Positions 1 through 5,718 are shown, numbered from the stretch's first letter. The stretch is DNA of 5,718 bases from Coriobacteriaceae bacterium (GCA_012515495.1 JAAYYH010000080.1:1-5718), one strand, 5' to 3'. Notes: generated by a model from the letters alone, not told the origin. Translations and numbers: made by a program.

Positions 1-1346
1 AGCATTGTGGGCTCAGTGCCCCCAGTGAGCTTGCTGGGTTGGTAGCCGCAAACTGGAAGCAATCCAGAGCGTTGTATCGAGCTACGTTACAGGTTCTGAG
101 TCATCCAGAGCTGGAGATGGTGCATATCTATTCGTTCGGCTGTGGCGTAGACGCGCTTGCTACCATGCAGCTCAGAGAGTTGCTGGAGGATTCCAACAGG
201 ATCTATACCGCGCTGAAGATCGACGAGATGGTCGATCTTGCCGCCATACGCATCCGACTGCGCTCTCTGGCCGCGGCGTTGCGAGAGCGAGAACTGGCGG
301 ATGATCAGTTTGCGCAAGTGAAGCAGCAAGCGAACCTGGGATCTTCACCTGTAGCAGCTGCCTCAGGCAACCGAGTGATCGTTGTCCCGGCTCTGGCGCC
401 AGAGCATCTGAATGCGATTAGGCCGATTATGGCTGCGGAAGGTATCAAGCTCGAAGTCCTGGATCCGATCGATCAGCAGGATATCGAAACCGGTCAACGT
501 TATTGCGACAACGACCTTTGCCATCCGATGATAGCTTTGGCTGGACAGGTGATCAGGTGGGCCAGCGAATCAGCCGCCAACGACCTTGTTACCGTCTTGA
601 TTCCCCAAGTCTGCAGCGGGTGTCGTAGCATCGAATTGCAGACGATAGTGCGTCGTGCTCTTTGGCGCAACGGAGTGGGACGACATATCGAGATCATCGG
701 TTTTCCCGGTACCGGCAGTCAAATCATCTTAAAACCTGAGCTGGCCGCCGGTCTTCATTCTGCTTTGTCGCAGGTCACCATAACCGATACGATGCCGTTG
801 ATATCATCGGCGCAATCGTCAGGCACGAAATCATCTGATATAGAGGCATCTGATACAGAGTCATCTGTCATGGAATCATTTGGCATCGAGTGGCCCGGTA
901 TGGAATTATCTGGCAGTGAGGCGTGCCAAACCGAGAGACAGCAAGAGCCCGATAAGCCGAAGGTAGCCGTGTTGGGCAATGCGGCGTTGCTGTTCACTCC
1001 GTTTCTGAACCGTCAGATCATTCAGCGGATTATCGACGAGGGCTGTACCCCCGTGTTGCCTGCCATCACCGATCTGCTATTAACCAATGCCCCTCTGGAA
1101 AATCAGATTGAGAAGATGGTTGCTTATGGGGCAGAAGATATCGTTTATGTGCAGAGTTTTGGGTGTCTGAGCGGGCATATATATGCGCGTGGAGCCCTGA
1201 AGCGGATAAAACGGCGGTTCCCGCAGATAAACATCACCTTTATCGATTATGATTCTGGTGCATCGGAAATAAACCAGATCAATCGTCTGAAGCTCGCGCT
1301 TACCCTTGCTCGTGAACGTCAGATTGATGCGATGACTAACAAGTGA
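1..1346 (+). CDS. 2-hydroxyacyl-CoA dehydratase activase-related protein, C-terminal part (5' truncated by window edge)
   Basis: The frame (first full codon at base 3) is open to the left edge, so this is the C-terminal ~448 residues of a longer protein. A TTG at 39 has no convincing ribosome binding site and is unlikely to be the true start. Three blocks match my memory of the C-terminal half of the large (about 1400 aa) activase-related proteins. The first is SFGCGVDA with a KIDEM segment (Cys codon at 141). The second contains YCDNDLCHP and CSGCR (Cys codons at 504, 519, 612 and 621). The third ends in FGCLSGHIYARG and IDYDSGASEINQINRLKLAL (Cys codon at 1164). In the family the N-terminal half holds the ASKHA ATPase that activates 2-hydroxyacyl-CoA dehydratases through an Fe-S centre; that half is outside the window. 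The conserved cysteines suggest metal-cluster binding, which is inference. A Ser/Glu-rich repeat linker separates blocks two and three. The stop directly abuts the DUF2207 gene, implying one transcript. Family assignment is fairly sure; substrate is unknown. Confidence 0.85.
   Translation, partial: HCGLSAPSELAGLVAANWKQSRALYRATLQVLSHPELEMVHIYSFGCGVDALATMQLRELLEDSNRIYTALKIDEMVDLAAIRIRLRSLAAALRERELADDQFAQVKQQANLGSSPVAAASGNRVIVVPALAPEHLNAIRPIMAAEGIKLEVLDPIDQQDIETGQRYCDNDLCHPMIALAGQVIRWASESAANDLVTVLIPQVCSGCRSIELQTIVRRALWRNGVGRHIEIIGFPGTGSQIILKPELAAGLHSALSQVTITDTMPLISSAQSSGTKSSDIEASDTESSVMESFGIEWPGMELSGSEACQTERQQEPDKPKVAVLGNAALLFTPFLNRQIIQRIIDEGCTPVLPAITDLLLTNAPLENQIEKMVAYGAEDIVYVQSFGCLSGHIYARGALKRIKRRFPQINITFIDYDSGASEINQINRLKLALTLARERQIDAMTNK
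817..921 (+). repeat. In-frame 15-bp imperfect tandem repeat, seven units
   Basis: Seven consecutive 15-bp units can be lined up, each close to CATCTGRYAYNGAGN, starting at 817, 832, 847, 862, 877, 892 and 907. The unit starting at 922 is degenerate. The best-preserved units are 832-846 and 847-861, CATCTGATATAGAGG and CATCTGATACAGAGT. Because 15 is a multiple of three, the array encodes a pentapeptide series: SDIEA, SDTES, SVMES, FGIEW, PGMEL, SGSEA, preceded by SGTKS. Glu is fixed at the fourth place in six units. It forms an acidic, probably disordered linker between two conserved blocks of the activase-related protein. Confidence 0.8.
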
Positions 1347-1350
1347 ATGA

Positions 1351-1359
1351 AAGCAGGTG
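1351..1359 (+). promoter_or_regulatory. Ribosome binding site that sets the DUF2207 start at 1365
   Basis: AAGCAGGTG matches the ideal AAGGAGGTG in eight of nine bases and ends 5 nt before the ATG at 1365. The alternative ATG at 1347, directly after the upstream TGA, is preceded by ACTAACAAG with no Shine-Dalgarno match. The 1365 start is therefore preferred. Confidence 0.65.
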
Positions 1360-1364
1360 TTTCA

Positions 1365-3275
1365 ATGTCGCAAGCTGGTTGCAGGTTCAAAACTGACACC
1401 TTAACCAAGACGGGGGGCTTTTTCGCGATAATCACTGCGATTCTCGCGTTGACCCTTCTCTTCGTACTCAGCAGTCCAACAATGGCTGAGGCAAAATCCT
1501 TCACCATGGGTCCCGTGGACATCCAGGCTAATGTACAGACAGATGGAACCCTTACGGTGTCTGAACAGCGCACCTTTGACTTCGATGGTGAATTCACTGC
1601 TGTCTGGTGGAAGATACCGACTGAGGGTATCGGCGGCATCACCGTGACAGGCATCAGCTTGACTCGAGCAGACGGTACGGTTGAAATACTTTCCGAGGTG
1701 CCGTTCAAGACTCAGTGGCGGGAGGAAGGTGGTCCTGGCGGGCAAGCCTATTCCGTTGACGACTACTATTCTTCGGTAGACCCCTACGTCTTCTTCAATA
1801 TCTCTGACGAGAAGGTTGTCGTCACGCTGAACTATCAGGTTATTGATGCCATCAACACCTATAGCGATATTGCTGAGCTTTACTGGAAATTCGTTGGGCC
1901 GGATTGGGGTGAGACATCACGCGATGTCAATCTGGTGGTCACGCTGCCCAAACCATCTGGTATTAATTTGGCCGAAGGAGATGTACGTGCCTGGGGGCAT
2001 GGCAATCTTACGGGAACCGTTGAGCCAAAAGACAACGGAACAGTAGTGTTTACCGCGGGATCGGTATATCCCGGAGATTTCGCAGAAGCCCGTATCGCCT
2101 TCCCGGTTGCTTGGATGAATGGGATGCCGATTGAGAACGCCTCGCCTCGCCTAGATACGATCATTGCCGAGGAAACCAATTGGGCAGAAGAGGCTAATCG
2201 ACAAAGGATGACTGCGCGCATCATCATGGGAGTTGTGATCGGCATCAGTCTGATTATGGTCATCGTGGCGCTACTCCTGTTCTTCCGTTATGGTCGAGAG
2301 TACAAACCGCAATTCCAGGAGAAATACTGGCGTGATTATCCCTCGAACGATCACCCTGCGGTACTCGGCGCGCTATGGAAATGGGGGAATATCGATGCTC
2401 CCGAATTCACCGCGACACTGATGTCGTTAACTGAGCGGGGAGTGCTGAGAATCGATAAGGGCAGTTATCAGAATGAGAGGGGTAAGACCGTTGATGACTA
2501 CATCCTCGCGCGCAATCCTCAGCTCGCTGCCACTCTGACAGATCCCATCGATACTGAGGCAATGGACCTGCTGTTCGATAAGGTTGCACAAGGACGTGAT
2601 GCCCTCTACTTCAAGAGCATCGAACTCTATGGCAAGAAGAACCCTGAATCGTTCTTAACCAGCATGAATGCATGGAAGGCGACAGTAAAGGCTACGGCGG
2701 ATGCCAAGGGCTATTTTGAGATGACTGGCAATCTACTCAGGGGCGCGATGTTGACGGCTGCGCTGATCTTGATTGGCCTGGCTTTATTCGTGGGTAGTGA
2801 GACTGGAGAGATATTGCTGGCCGGCATCGTTATACTCGCGGGCATCGTCATCGCCATCATCGCCACGCAGATGCGTCGTCGCAGCAAGGCCGCCGTTGAG
2901 TTGCATGCCCGCTGCGCTGCACTGCGCAATTGGCTTACTGACTTCTCAAATCTCAAGGAAGCGATTCCAACAGATGTCAAGGTCTGGGATTATTTCCTGG
3001 TGTTCGCGGTGGTCTTTGGTGTTGCCGATCAGGTAATCAGACAGCTGCAGGTGGTCTTACCCGAGATAGTCGAGAACCCTGCGTTCGTTCCCGTCTATAT
3101 GTGGATAATGCCAGGCTATGTAGGTGGCCCAACACCAATGCAATCCATGACGCGTACATTCAATACCACGGTACAGACGGCTGCGAGCTCCAATAGCTCT
3201 GGCGGCGGCTTTGGCGGTGGATTCTCTGGCGGCGGTGGCGGTGGCTTTGGCGGTGGCGGCGGTGGTGCCCGCTAG
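1365..3275 (+). CDS. DUF2207 domain-containing membrane protein
   Basis: A 636-aa protein from the preferred ATG at 1365 (642 aa if started at 1347). Residues about 17-37 are a hydrophobic signal segment followed by MAEA-KS, a plausible signal peptidase I site after residue 43. An extracytoplasmic DUF2207 domain follows, with the family-type opening of beta strands (VDIQANVQTDGTLTVSEQ, then FDFDGEF). A membrane helix lies at about 284-307 and ends in FFRYGREY. The next block, DHPAVLGALWKWG...ATLMSLTERGVLRID, is characteristic of the family's cytoplasmic portion. Two closely spaced helices span about 460-476 and 481-501, then a conserved RNWLTDFSNLKE...WDYFLVFAVVFGVAD region. The tail (about 613-636) is almost only glycine with a few Phe and Ser, a common ending of DUF2207 proteins. 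No enzymatic role is established for the family, and I assign none. It probably shares a transcript with the gene before it, since the two abut. DUF2207 proteins are often encoded near LemA, as here, although LemA is on the other strand. Confidence 0.88.
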   Translation: MSQAGCRFKTDTLTKTGGFFAIITAILALTLLFVLSSPTMAEAKSFTMGPVDIQANVQTDGTLTVSEQRTFDFDGEFTAVWWKIPTEGIGGITVTGISLTRADGTVEILSEVPFKTQWREEGGPGGQAYSVDDYYSSVDPYVFFNISDEKVVVTLNYQVIDAINTYSDIAELYWKFVGPDWGETSRDVNLVVTLPKPSGINLAEGDVRAWGHGNLTGTVEPKDNGTVVFTAGSVYPGDFAEARIAFPVAWMNGMPIENASPRLDTIIAEETNWAEEANRQRMTARIIMGVVIGISLIMVIVALLLFFRYGREYKPQFQEKYWRDYPSNDHPAVLGALWKWGNIDAPEFTATLMSLTERGVLRIDKGSYQNERGKTVDDYILARNPQLAATLTDPIDTEAMDLLFDKVAQGRDALYFKSIELYGKKNPESFLTSMNAWKATVKATADAKGYFEMTGNLLRGAMLTAALILIGLALFVGSETGEILLAGIVILAGIVIAIIATQMRRRSKAAVELHARCAALRNWLTDFSNLKEAIPTDVKVWDYFLVFAVVFGVADQVIRQLQVVLPEIVENPAFVPVYMWIMPGYVGGPTPMQSMTRTFNTTVQTAASSNSSGGGFGGGFSGGGGGGFGGGGGGAR

Positions 3276-3293
3276 GGTAGAATCGGTATAGGG

Positions 3294-3327
3294 ATCATGT
3301 TATCTGCATTTCTTCCGAGCACATGAT
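3294..3327. repeat. Weak 7-bp inverted repeat in the DUF2207-USP gap
   Basis: ATCATGT (3294-3300) and its exact reverse complement ACATGAT (3321-3327) are separated by 20 bp. The long loop and the lack of a following T-run argue against an intrinsic terminator. It could be a binding site or chance. The rest of the 139-bp gap (3276-3414) shows no convincing promoter. A weak pair, TTGTGG at 3360 and GTTTAG at 3383, is the best I see for the stress protein gene. Confidence 0.25.
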
Positions 3328-3414
3328 AGAGTTTAATTGCAATTTAGGAGTCAGCGGGATTGTGGTTAGCCGAAGTTGTGAGGTTTAGCAGGGATTGTCG
3401 AGAGGAGAAGTGTA

Positions 3415-3867
3415 ATGAGCAGGATACTTGTAGGAGTCGATGGATCAGAAACCGCCTATCTGGCACTGGAAGAGGGTGTCCGCCAGGCGCGATTCTACAA
3501 CGCGGAGCTCCACGTTGTCACTGTGCAGGGAATCCCCATCTTCGCAGAAATGGCAAGTGAAGCCGAAAGGTTACTCGAAGCAGCCAACACGCGTGCTCAG
3601 GAGATCATCGATGTTTCGCGAGAGATAGCAGCCAAGCATGGGGCGGAGATCTTTGGACACGCTTTTATCGGCCTGGAGGTCAAGCGCATCATAGAACTCC
3701 TAGATACGCTTGACGCATCCATGCTTGTCATCGGTTTCACGGGAACCTCAGCTCTCTACGACCGCGTGATGGGCAGCACCTGCGCAAGCTTGGTTCGGCT
3801 TGCCCCTTGCTCGGTACTGGTTGTCAAGCCAGAAACGAAACTTGATGAGGCAAGCACTTCCGAATAA
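3415..3867 (+). CDS. Universal stress protein, single UspA domain, ATP-binding type
   Basis: The 150-aa product is the usual length of a single-domain universal stress protein. It opens with MSRILVGVDGSETAYLALE, the family's first strand and conserved Asp-Gly-Ser. Near the C-terminus is GFTGTSALYDRVMGST, which fits the G-2x-G-9x-G(S/T) nucleotide-binding motif exactly (Gly107, Gly110, Gly120, Ser121). It then ends with the typical LVRLAPCSVLVVKP strand. By family knowledge this is a cytoplasmic dimer of the ATP-binding (MJ0577-like) class, linked to survival under stress or growth arrest; the client process here is unknown. The start is supported by AGGAGAAG (3403-3410), 4 nt before the ATG. 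It is 139 bp downstream of the DUF2207 gene, so it may have its own promoter. It converges on the LemA gene with 24 bp between the stops and no visible terminator. Confidence 0.93.
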   Translation: MSRILVGVDGSETAYLALEEGVRQARFYNAELHVVTVQGIPIFAEMASEAERLLEAANTRAQEIIDVSREIAAKHGAEIFGHAFIGLEVKRIIELLDTLDASMLVIGFTGTSALYDRVMGSTCASLVRLAPCSVLVVKPETKLDEASTSE

Positions 3868-3891
3868 GCAAAGGGGCAACGCAGTCGTACT

Positions 3892-4458
3892 CTAGAACTG
3901 CACCACGGGGACGTTATTCGCAGCCTCTCCAGCCTCGAACAGCGTGCGTTTGGCAAAGCCGAACATACCGGCAAACAGCACTCCCGGGAACGTCTGGATC
4001 GCGTTGTTGAAGTTCATCACTGTGTCGTTGTAGCTTTGACGCATATACGAGATCTTGTCCTCAGTGTCCTTGAGCTGCGCCTGCAGGTCCAAGAAGTTGG
4101 TGTTAGCCTTCAGGTCAGGGTAAGCTTCGGCTAAAGCAAACAACTGGCGCAATGCGGCAGTGATCTGATTCTCAGCCTCGACGCGCTGCTCCACGGTGGT
4201 AGCGCTCGCGGCTGCGTTGCGTGCCTCGACTACTCGCTCAAAGGTACCGCGCTCATGTGCGGCATAGCCCTTGACGGTTTCAATGAGGTTTGGGATCAAA
4301 TCGAATCTTCTCTGCAGCTGAACCTCGATCTGCGCCCAAGCGTTATCAACGCGGTTGCGCAATTGCACGAAATTGTTGTACAGGCCAATCACTATTCCCG
4401 CTAAAACCACGATGACTATGACAATCACTATCACCGTAGTGAATGCACCATTTAACAT
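3892..4458 (-). CDS. lemA: LemA family protein
   Basis: A 188-aa protein read leftward. The ATG at 4458-4456 is chosen over an upstream TTG (4479) because GGGAGG lies 6 nt before it and because the membrane segment then starts close to the N-terminus, as usual in LemA. Residues about 7-27 form one very hydrophobic helix rich in alternating Ile and Val. The family signature follows: NRVDNAWAQIEVQLQRRFDLIPNL and ETVKGYAAHE. Further on are ARNAA, a helical YPDLKANTNFLDLQAQL block, then YNDTVMNFNNAIQTFPG and FGFAKRTLFEA. LemA proteins have a short outer N-terminus and a long helical domain inside the cell. Their biochemical role is unresolved, and I assign none. No frameshift or truncation is visible. 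It probably has its own promoter upstream (TATAAT at 4529-4534). Confidence 0.93.
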   Translation of the reverse strand: MLNGAFTTVIVIVIVIVVLAGIVIGLYNNFVQLRNRVDNAWAQIEVQLQRRFDLIPNLIETVKGYAAHERGTFERVVEARNAAASATTVEQRVEAENQITAALRQLFALAEAYPDLKANTNFLDLQAQLKDTEDKISYMRQSYNDTVMNFNNAIQTFPGVLFAGMFGFAKRTLFEAGEAANNVPVVQF

Positions 4459-4528
4459 GTCAGTCCTCCCTCTCGGCAAATGAGTCGAACTATTCCTGTT
4501 CGTACTCTTTGTTCAAGTATCCAAGCGA

Positions 4529-4534
4529 ATTATA
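4529..4534 (-). promoter_or_regulatory. Candidate -10 box for the LemA gene
   Basis: On the minus strand a perfect TATAAT occurs about 70 nt upstream of the LemA start codon, in the gap between the regulator stop and LemA. The sequence 17 bp upstream (ACGAAC) is a poor -35 element, so the promoter would be weak or activator-dependent. No hairpin terminator for the regulator is visible in 4459-4621. Confidence 0.4.
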
Positions 4535-4621
4535 AGCATTCTTTGGATGGTGTTCGTCGCAACAAGATCAAAAAGCAGCAAACAAGTCCGAATGGGGGAG
4601 AACATTGAGGCGAATTGAGGG

Positions 4622-5374
4622 TTAATCCAACCACGCCCACACTGAATCACGCAGGAAAACAGTGATTCCTGGGGCGATCCTGTCGTAGTGCTGTGTGAAG
4701 CGCTCGTCATCGACGTACATCTGGGTGACACCTTTGTGTGCTTCTGGAGAATAGCTTGGCCAGAAGAAGCTCAGCCATTGCTTGTGCAGCTTGGCTGCCT
4801 CAACAGCTTGGGCTCCCGTGCAATCTCCCTGCTCAAAAGCTTGCTTCAGCGTTTGTTCAAAGAGCTCTCGGACCTGCTCAGATTGTTGATATTGCTCCTC
4901 GGAGAGTCCGGCGAACTTGGTATTGCTGGCTCTCACAGTCTCGTCACCATATTTCTCACGGATCTCCTCTCCGTATTTCTCCTCGTTTTCTCGCAGTGCC
5001 TTCTGTTTGAAAGCCTCGAATTTTTGAGCATCGCTCATGGTGGTTCCTTTCTCTTTGGAAACTATGGTTTCCTCTACCGTTACAATCAATCTGTCCAACT
5101 GAGCGCGTCGCTCCTTGAGTGCCGCAAGATGGTCATATAAGGCTTCGGTGGCATCGAAACTCTCAGATCTCAGTAGTGTATGGATATCCTCAAGAGGGAG
5201 TCCCATCTCCCGATAGAAGAGGATGTGTTGCAAACGGTCCACGTCAGAGGAATCGTAGCTACGGTAGCCGTTATCCTGTCTGGACGGTTGCAAAAGTCCC
5301 TGCTTGTCATACCAACGCAATGTGCGCGTAGATACTCCTGCCAGACTTGCCAACTGCTTGGTGGTGTAATACAT
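4622..5374 (-). CDS. MerR family transcriptional regulator with C-terminal TipAS ligand-binding domain (TipAL-like)
   Basis: A 250-aa protein read leftward. Residues 1-70 are a MerR winged helix-turn-helix: TTKQLASLAGVSTRTLRWYD, then the wing DNGYRSYDSSDVDRLQ. Residues about 75-110 are a charged helix, the MerR dimerisation coiled coil. Residues 113-250 form a TipAS domain: FEAFKQKALRENEEKYGEEI, then a SFFWPSYSPEAH segment, QMYVDDERFTQHYD, and a C-terminal FLRDSVWAWLD. In the characterised family, TipAL binds thiopeptides or other amphipathic drugs through this domain and activates its own promoter, and a shorter TipAS made from an internal start sequesters the drug. Both features have counterparts here: a MerR-class promoter at 5464-5494 and an internal ATG with a ribosome binding site at 5038. 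The start is supported by AAAGG 5 nt before the ATG. The two Streptomyces TipAS cysteines that bind thiostrepton covalently appear to be absent. The natural ligand is unknown. Confidence 0.92.
   Translation of the reverse strand: MYYTTKQLASLAGVSTRTLRWYDKQGLLQPSRQDNGYRSYDSSDVDRLQHILFYREMGLPLEDIHTLLRSESFDATEALYDHLAALKERRAQLDRLIVTVEETIVSKEKGTTMSDAQKFEAFKQKALRENEEKYGEEIREKYGDETVRASNTKFAGLSEEQYQQSEQVRELFEQTLKQAFEQGDCTGAQAVEAAKLHKQWLSFFWPSYSPEAHKGVTQMYVDDERFTQHYDRIAPGITVFLRDSVWAWLD
5036..5050 (-). promoter_or_regulatory. Internal translation start with ribosome binding site for a free TipAS domain
   Basis: On the minus strand AAAGGAA (5050-5044) lies just before ACCACC and an in-frame ATG (5038-5036), with 6 nt between GGA and ATG. 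The ATG is codon 113 of the regulator, exactly where the coiled coil ends and the TipAS domain begins (MSDAQKFEAFKQ). It would give a 138-aa protein, close to the ~144 aa of Streptomyces TipAS. Spacing and domain boundary both support use, but expression is inferred. Confidence 0.55.
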
Positions 5375-5463
5375 CGTTGCCTTTCGTTTTCAATTCAGGT
5401 AGTGCGGTGGTAAGCGTAGGGCTATGCAGAGAATAGTGCTGCAATGAATGGCCATCGAAAGGC

Positions 5464-5494
5464 AGTATAAACAATGACGTAACGTCATAGTCAA
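5464..5494 (-). promoter_or_regulatory. MerR-class promoter and operator of the TipAL-like gene
   Basis: On the minus strand TTGACT (5494-5489) is the -35 box and TATACT (5469-5464) the -10 box, with a 19-bp spacer (5470-5488). Such an overlong spacer is the hallmark of promoters activated by MerR-family DNA twisting. The spacer contains the perfect dyad ATGACGTNACGTCAT (5474-5488) centred at 5481. Transcription would start near 5457, leaving a leader of about 80 nt before the regulator. Self-activation is inferred from this arrangement and from TipAL biology. Confidence 0.85.
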
Positions 5495-5560
5495 GACGTA
5501 AGACAACTCGCGAATATTTTATAATTTACCCCTTGACTATGACGTAACGTCATAGTCAAG
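5474..5560. repeat. 22-bp direct repeat of the operator and -35 box, copies 65 bp apart
   Basis: The 22 bp at 5474-5495 recur identically at 5539-5560. Each copy holds the dyad TGACGTAACGTCA plus AGTCAA, the reverse complement of the -35 TTGACT. The flanks differ on both sides. Copy one is the regulator promoter. Copy two is the centre of the 101-bp palindrome. Confidence 0.9.
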
Positions 5561-5596
5561 GGGTAAATTATAAAATATTCGCGAGTTGTCTTACGT
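5496..5596. repeat. Perfect 101-bp palindrome, 50-bp arms with a 1-bp centre
   Basis: Base by base, 5496-5545 is the exact reverse complement of 5547-5596, with A5546 as the only unpaired base. Pairing stops at 5495/5597. The arms are AT-rich in the middle (5513-5528 and mirror) and carry a TATAAT on each strand pointing to the centre (5520-5525 and 5572-5567) without matching -35 boxes. The element fills most of the gap between the lipase-like stop and the regulator promoter, beginning 2 bp beyond the regulator's -35 box. No T-run follows on the minus strand, so it is not a standard intrinsic terminator. Confidence 0.95.
5533..5559. promoter_or_regulatory. Second MerR-type operator without a functional -10 box
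   Basis: The palindrome centre is a 27-bp dyad with TTGACT at each end, pointing inward on both strands, around TGACGTAACGTCA. At the 19-bp spacing where a MerR promoter would have its -10 box, both strands read AAGGGG, so no promoter is predicted. It may be an extra binding site for the regulator. Confidence 0.6.
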
Positions 5597-5622
5597 TGTT
5601 CTCATTACTGGTATCAGACTCG

Positions 5623-5718
5623 CTAAGATATGGTCTGATCCAGCCAATCGGTGATATCACGAAATACCTCAGCACGTATTGGCTCATTAAGCACTTCGTG
5701 CCTGAGCCCCTGATAGAT
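5623..5718 (-). CDS. Alpha/beta hydrolase of the monoacylglycerol lipase type, C-terminal end (partial)
   Basis: The last 31 codons of a leftward gene lie at the right edge and end in TAG (5625-5623). The peptide contains GLRHEVLNEP followed by RDITDWLDQ. This matches the C-terminus of monoacylglycerol lipase and lysophospholipase-like hydrolases, where the motif G-x-x-H-E-x-x-N-E carries the catalytic histidine (codon 5700-5698) and a final helix follows. The nucleophile and acid residues lie outside the window. By family it would cleave ester bonds of monoacylglycerols or similar lipids; the substrate is not determinable here. It reads in the same direction as the TipAL-like gene, but the palindrome and a separate promoter lie between them, so an operon is unlikely. 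Confidence 0.75.
   Translation of the reverse strand: MYQGLRHEVLNEPIRAEVFRDITDWLDQTIS

Noticed and set aside
39..41. TTG at 39 as the true start of the first gene
   Set aside because: The frame continues open to the left edge, no ribosome binding site precedes it, and the family is much longer.
755..997. Minus-strand 80-codon open frame rich in Asp and Ser
   Set aside because: It is the antisense of the 15-bp repeat array in the activase-related gene; its regular look comes from the repeats, and it has no family resemblance.
1319..2263. Minus-strand open frames of 114-129 codons (1319-1708, 1401-1745, 1880-2263)
   Set aside because: All lie antisense to the well-supported DUF2207 gene and show no recognisable domains.
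3360..3628. Two short plus-strand frames overlapping the universal stress protein
   Set aside because: They are out of frame with a gene that has an intact family motif and ribosome binding site.
4688..5140. Plus-strand 150-codon open frame
   Set aside because: It is antisense to the TipAL-like regulator, whose domains are clear throughout; the leucine-rich translation is a shadow of its Glu/Gln/Lys-rich helices.
5496..5596. Palindrome as an intrinsic terminator of the lipase-like gene
   Set aside because: The stem is far longer than usual, is not GC-rich at its base, and no T-run follows on the minus strand.
5496..5596. Palindrome as a CRISPR repeat, miniature transposon or IS end
   Set aside because: There is no spacer array, no clear target-site duplication outside the arms and no transposase; its centre is the neighbouring regulator's operator, which explains it better.

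Overview
The window (about half G+C) carries six protein-coding genes, two of them cut by the window edges, plus a well-defined regulatory region near the right end. Three genes read rightward (acyl-CoA dehydratase activase-related protein, DUF2207 membrane protein, universal stress protein) and three leftward (LemA protein, TipAL-type MerR regulator, monoacylglycerol-lipase-like hydrolase). The gene content suggests an anaerobic or fermentative Gram-positive-like bacterium. Dehydratase activase relatives are typical of anaerobes, TipAL-type regulators are common in Actinomycetota and Bacillota, and the start sites have purine-rich Shine-Dalgarno sequences. A Coriobacteriia-like actinobacterium would fit, but this is inference and no marker gene is present.

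Left part (1-3275): the 3' end of a large 2-hydroxyacyl-CoA dehydratase activase-related protein is followed directly by a DUF2207 membrane protein with a signal peptide and a glycine-rich tail. They abut and are probably co-transcribed. The activase-related protein has an in-frame 15-bp tandem repeat (pentapeptide repeat) in the linker between two conserved blocks.

Middle (3276-4621): after a 139-bp gap with only a weak inverted repeat comes a single-domain universal stress protein with an intact ATP-binding glycine motif. It converges, with a 24-bp gap, on a leftward LemA gene. DUF2207 and LemA proteins often occur as neighbours; here they lie on opposite strands with the stress protein between them.

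Right part (4622-5718): a leftward TipAL-like regulator has an N-terminal MerR DNA-binding domain and a C-terminal TipAS ligand-binding domain. It also has an internal ATG with its own ribosome binding site, which would yield the free TipAS domain. Upstream lies a textbook MerR-class promoter: TTGACT and TATACT separated by 19 bp, with a dyad operator in the spacer, so the gene is probably self-regulated. Immediately upstream of the -35 box sits a perfect 101-bp palindrome (50-bp arms, 1-bp centre). Its centre is a second copy of the operator, without a -10 box. The geometry matches a fold-back template switch at the operator. Beyond it, 26 bp away, is the 3' end of a lipase-like gene. The palindrome and duplicated operator are the most unusual structure in the window.
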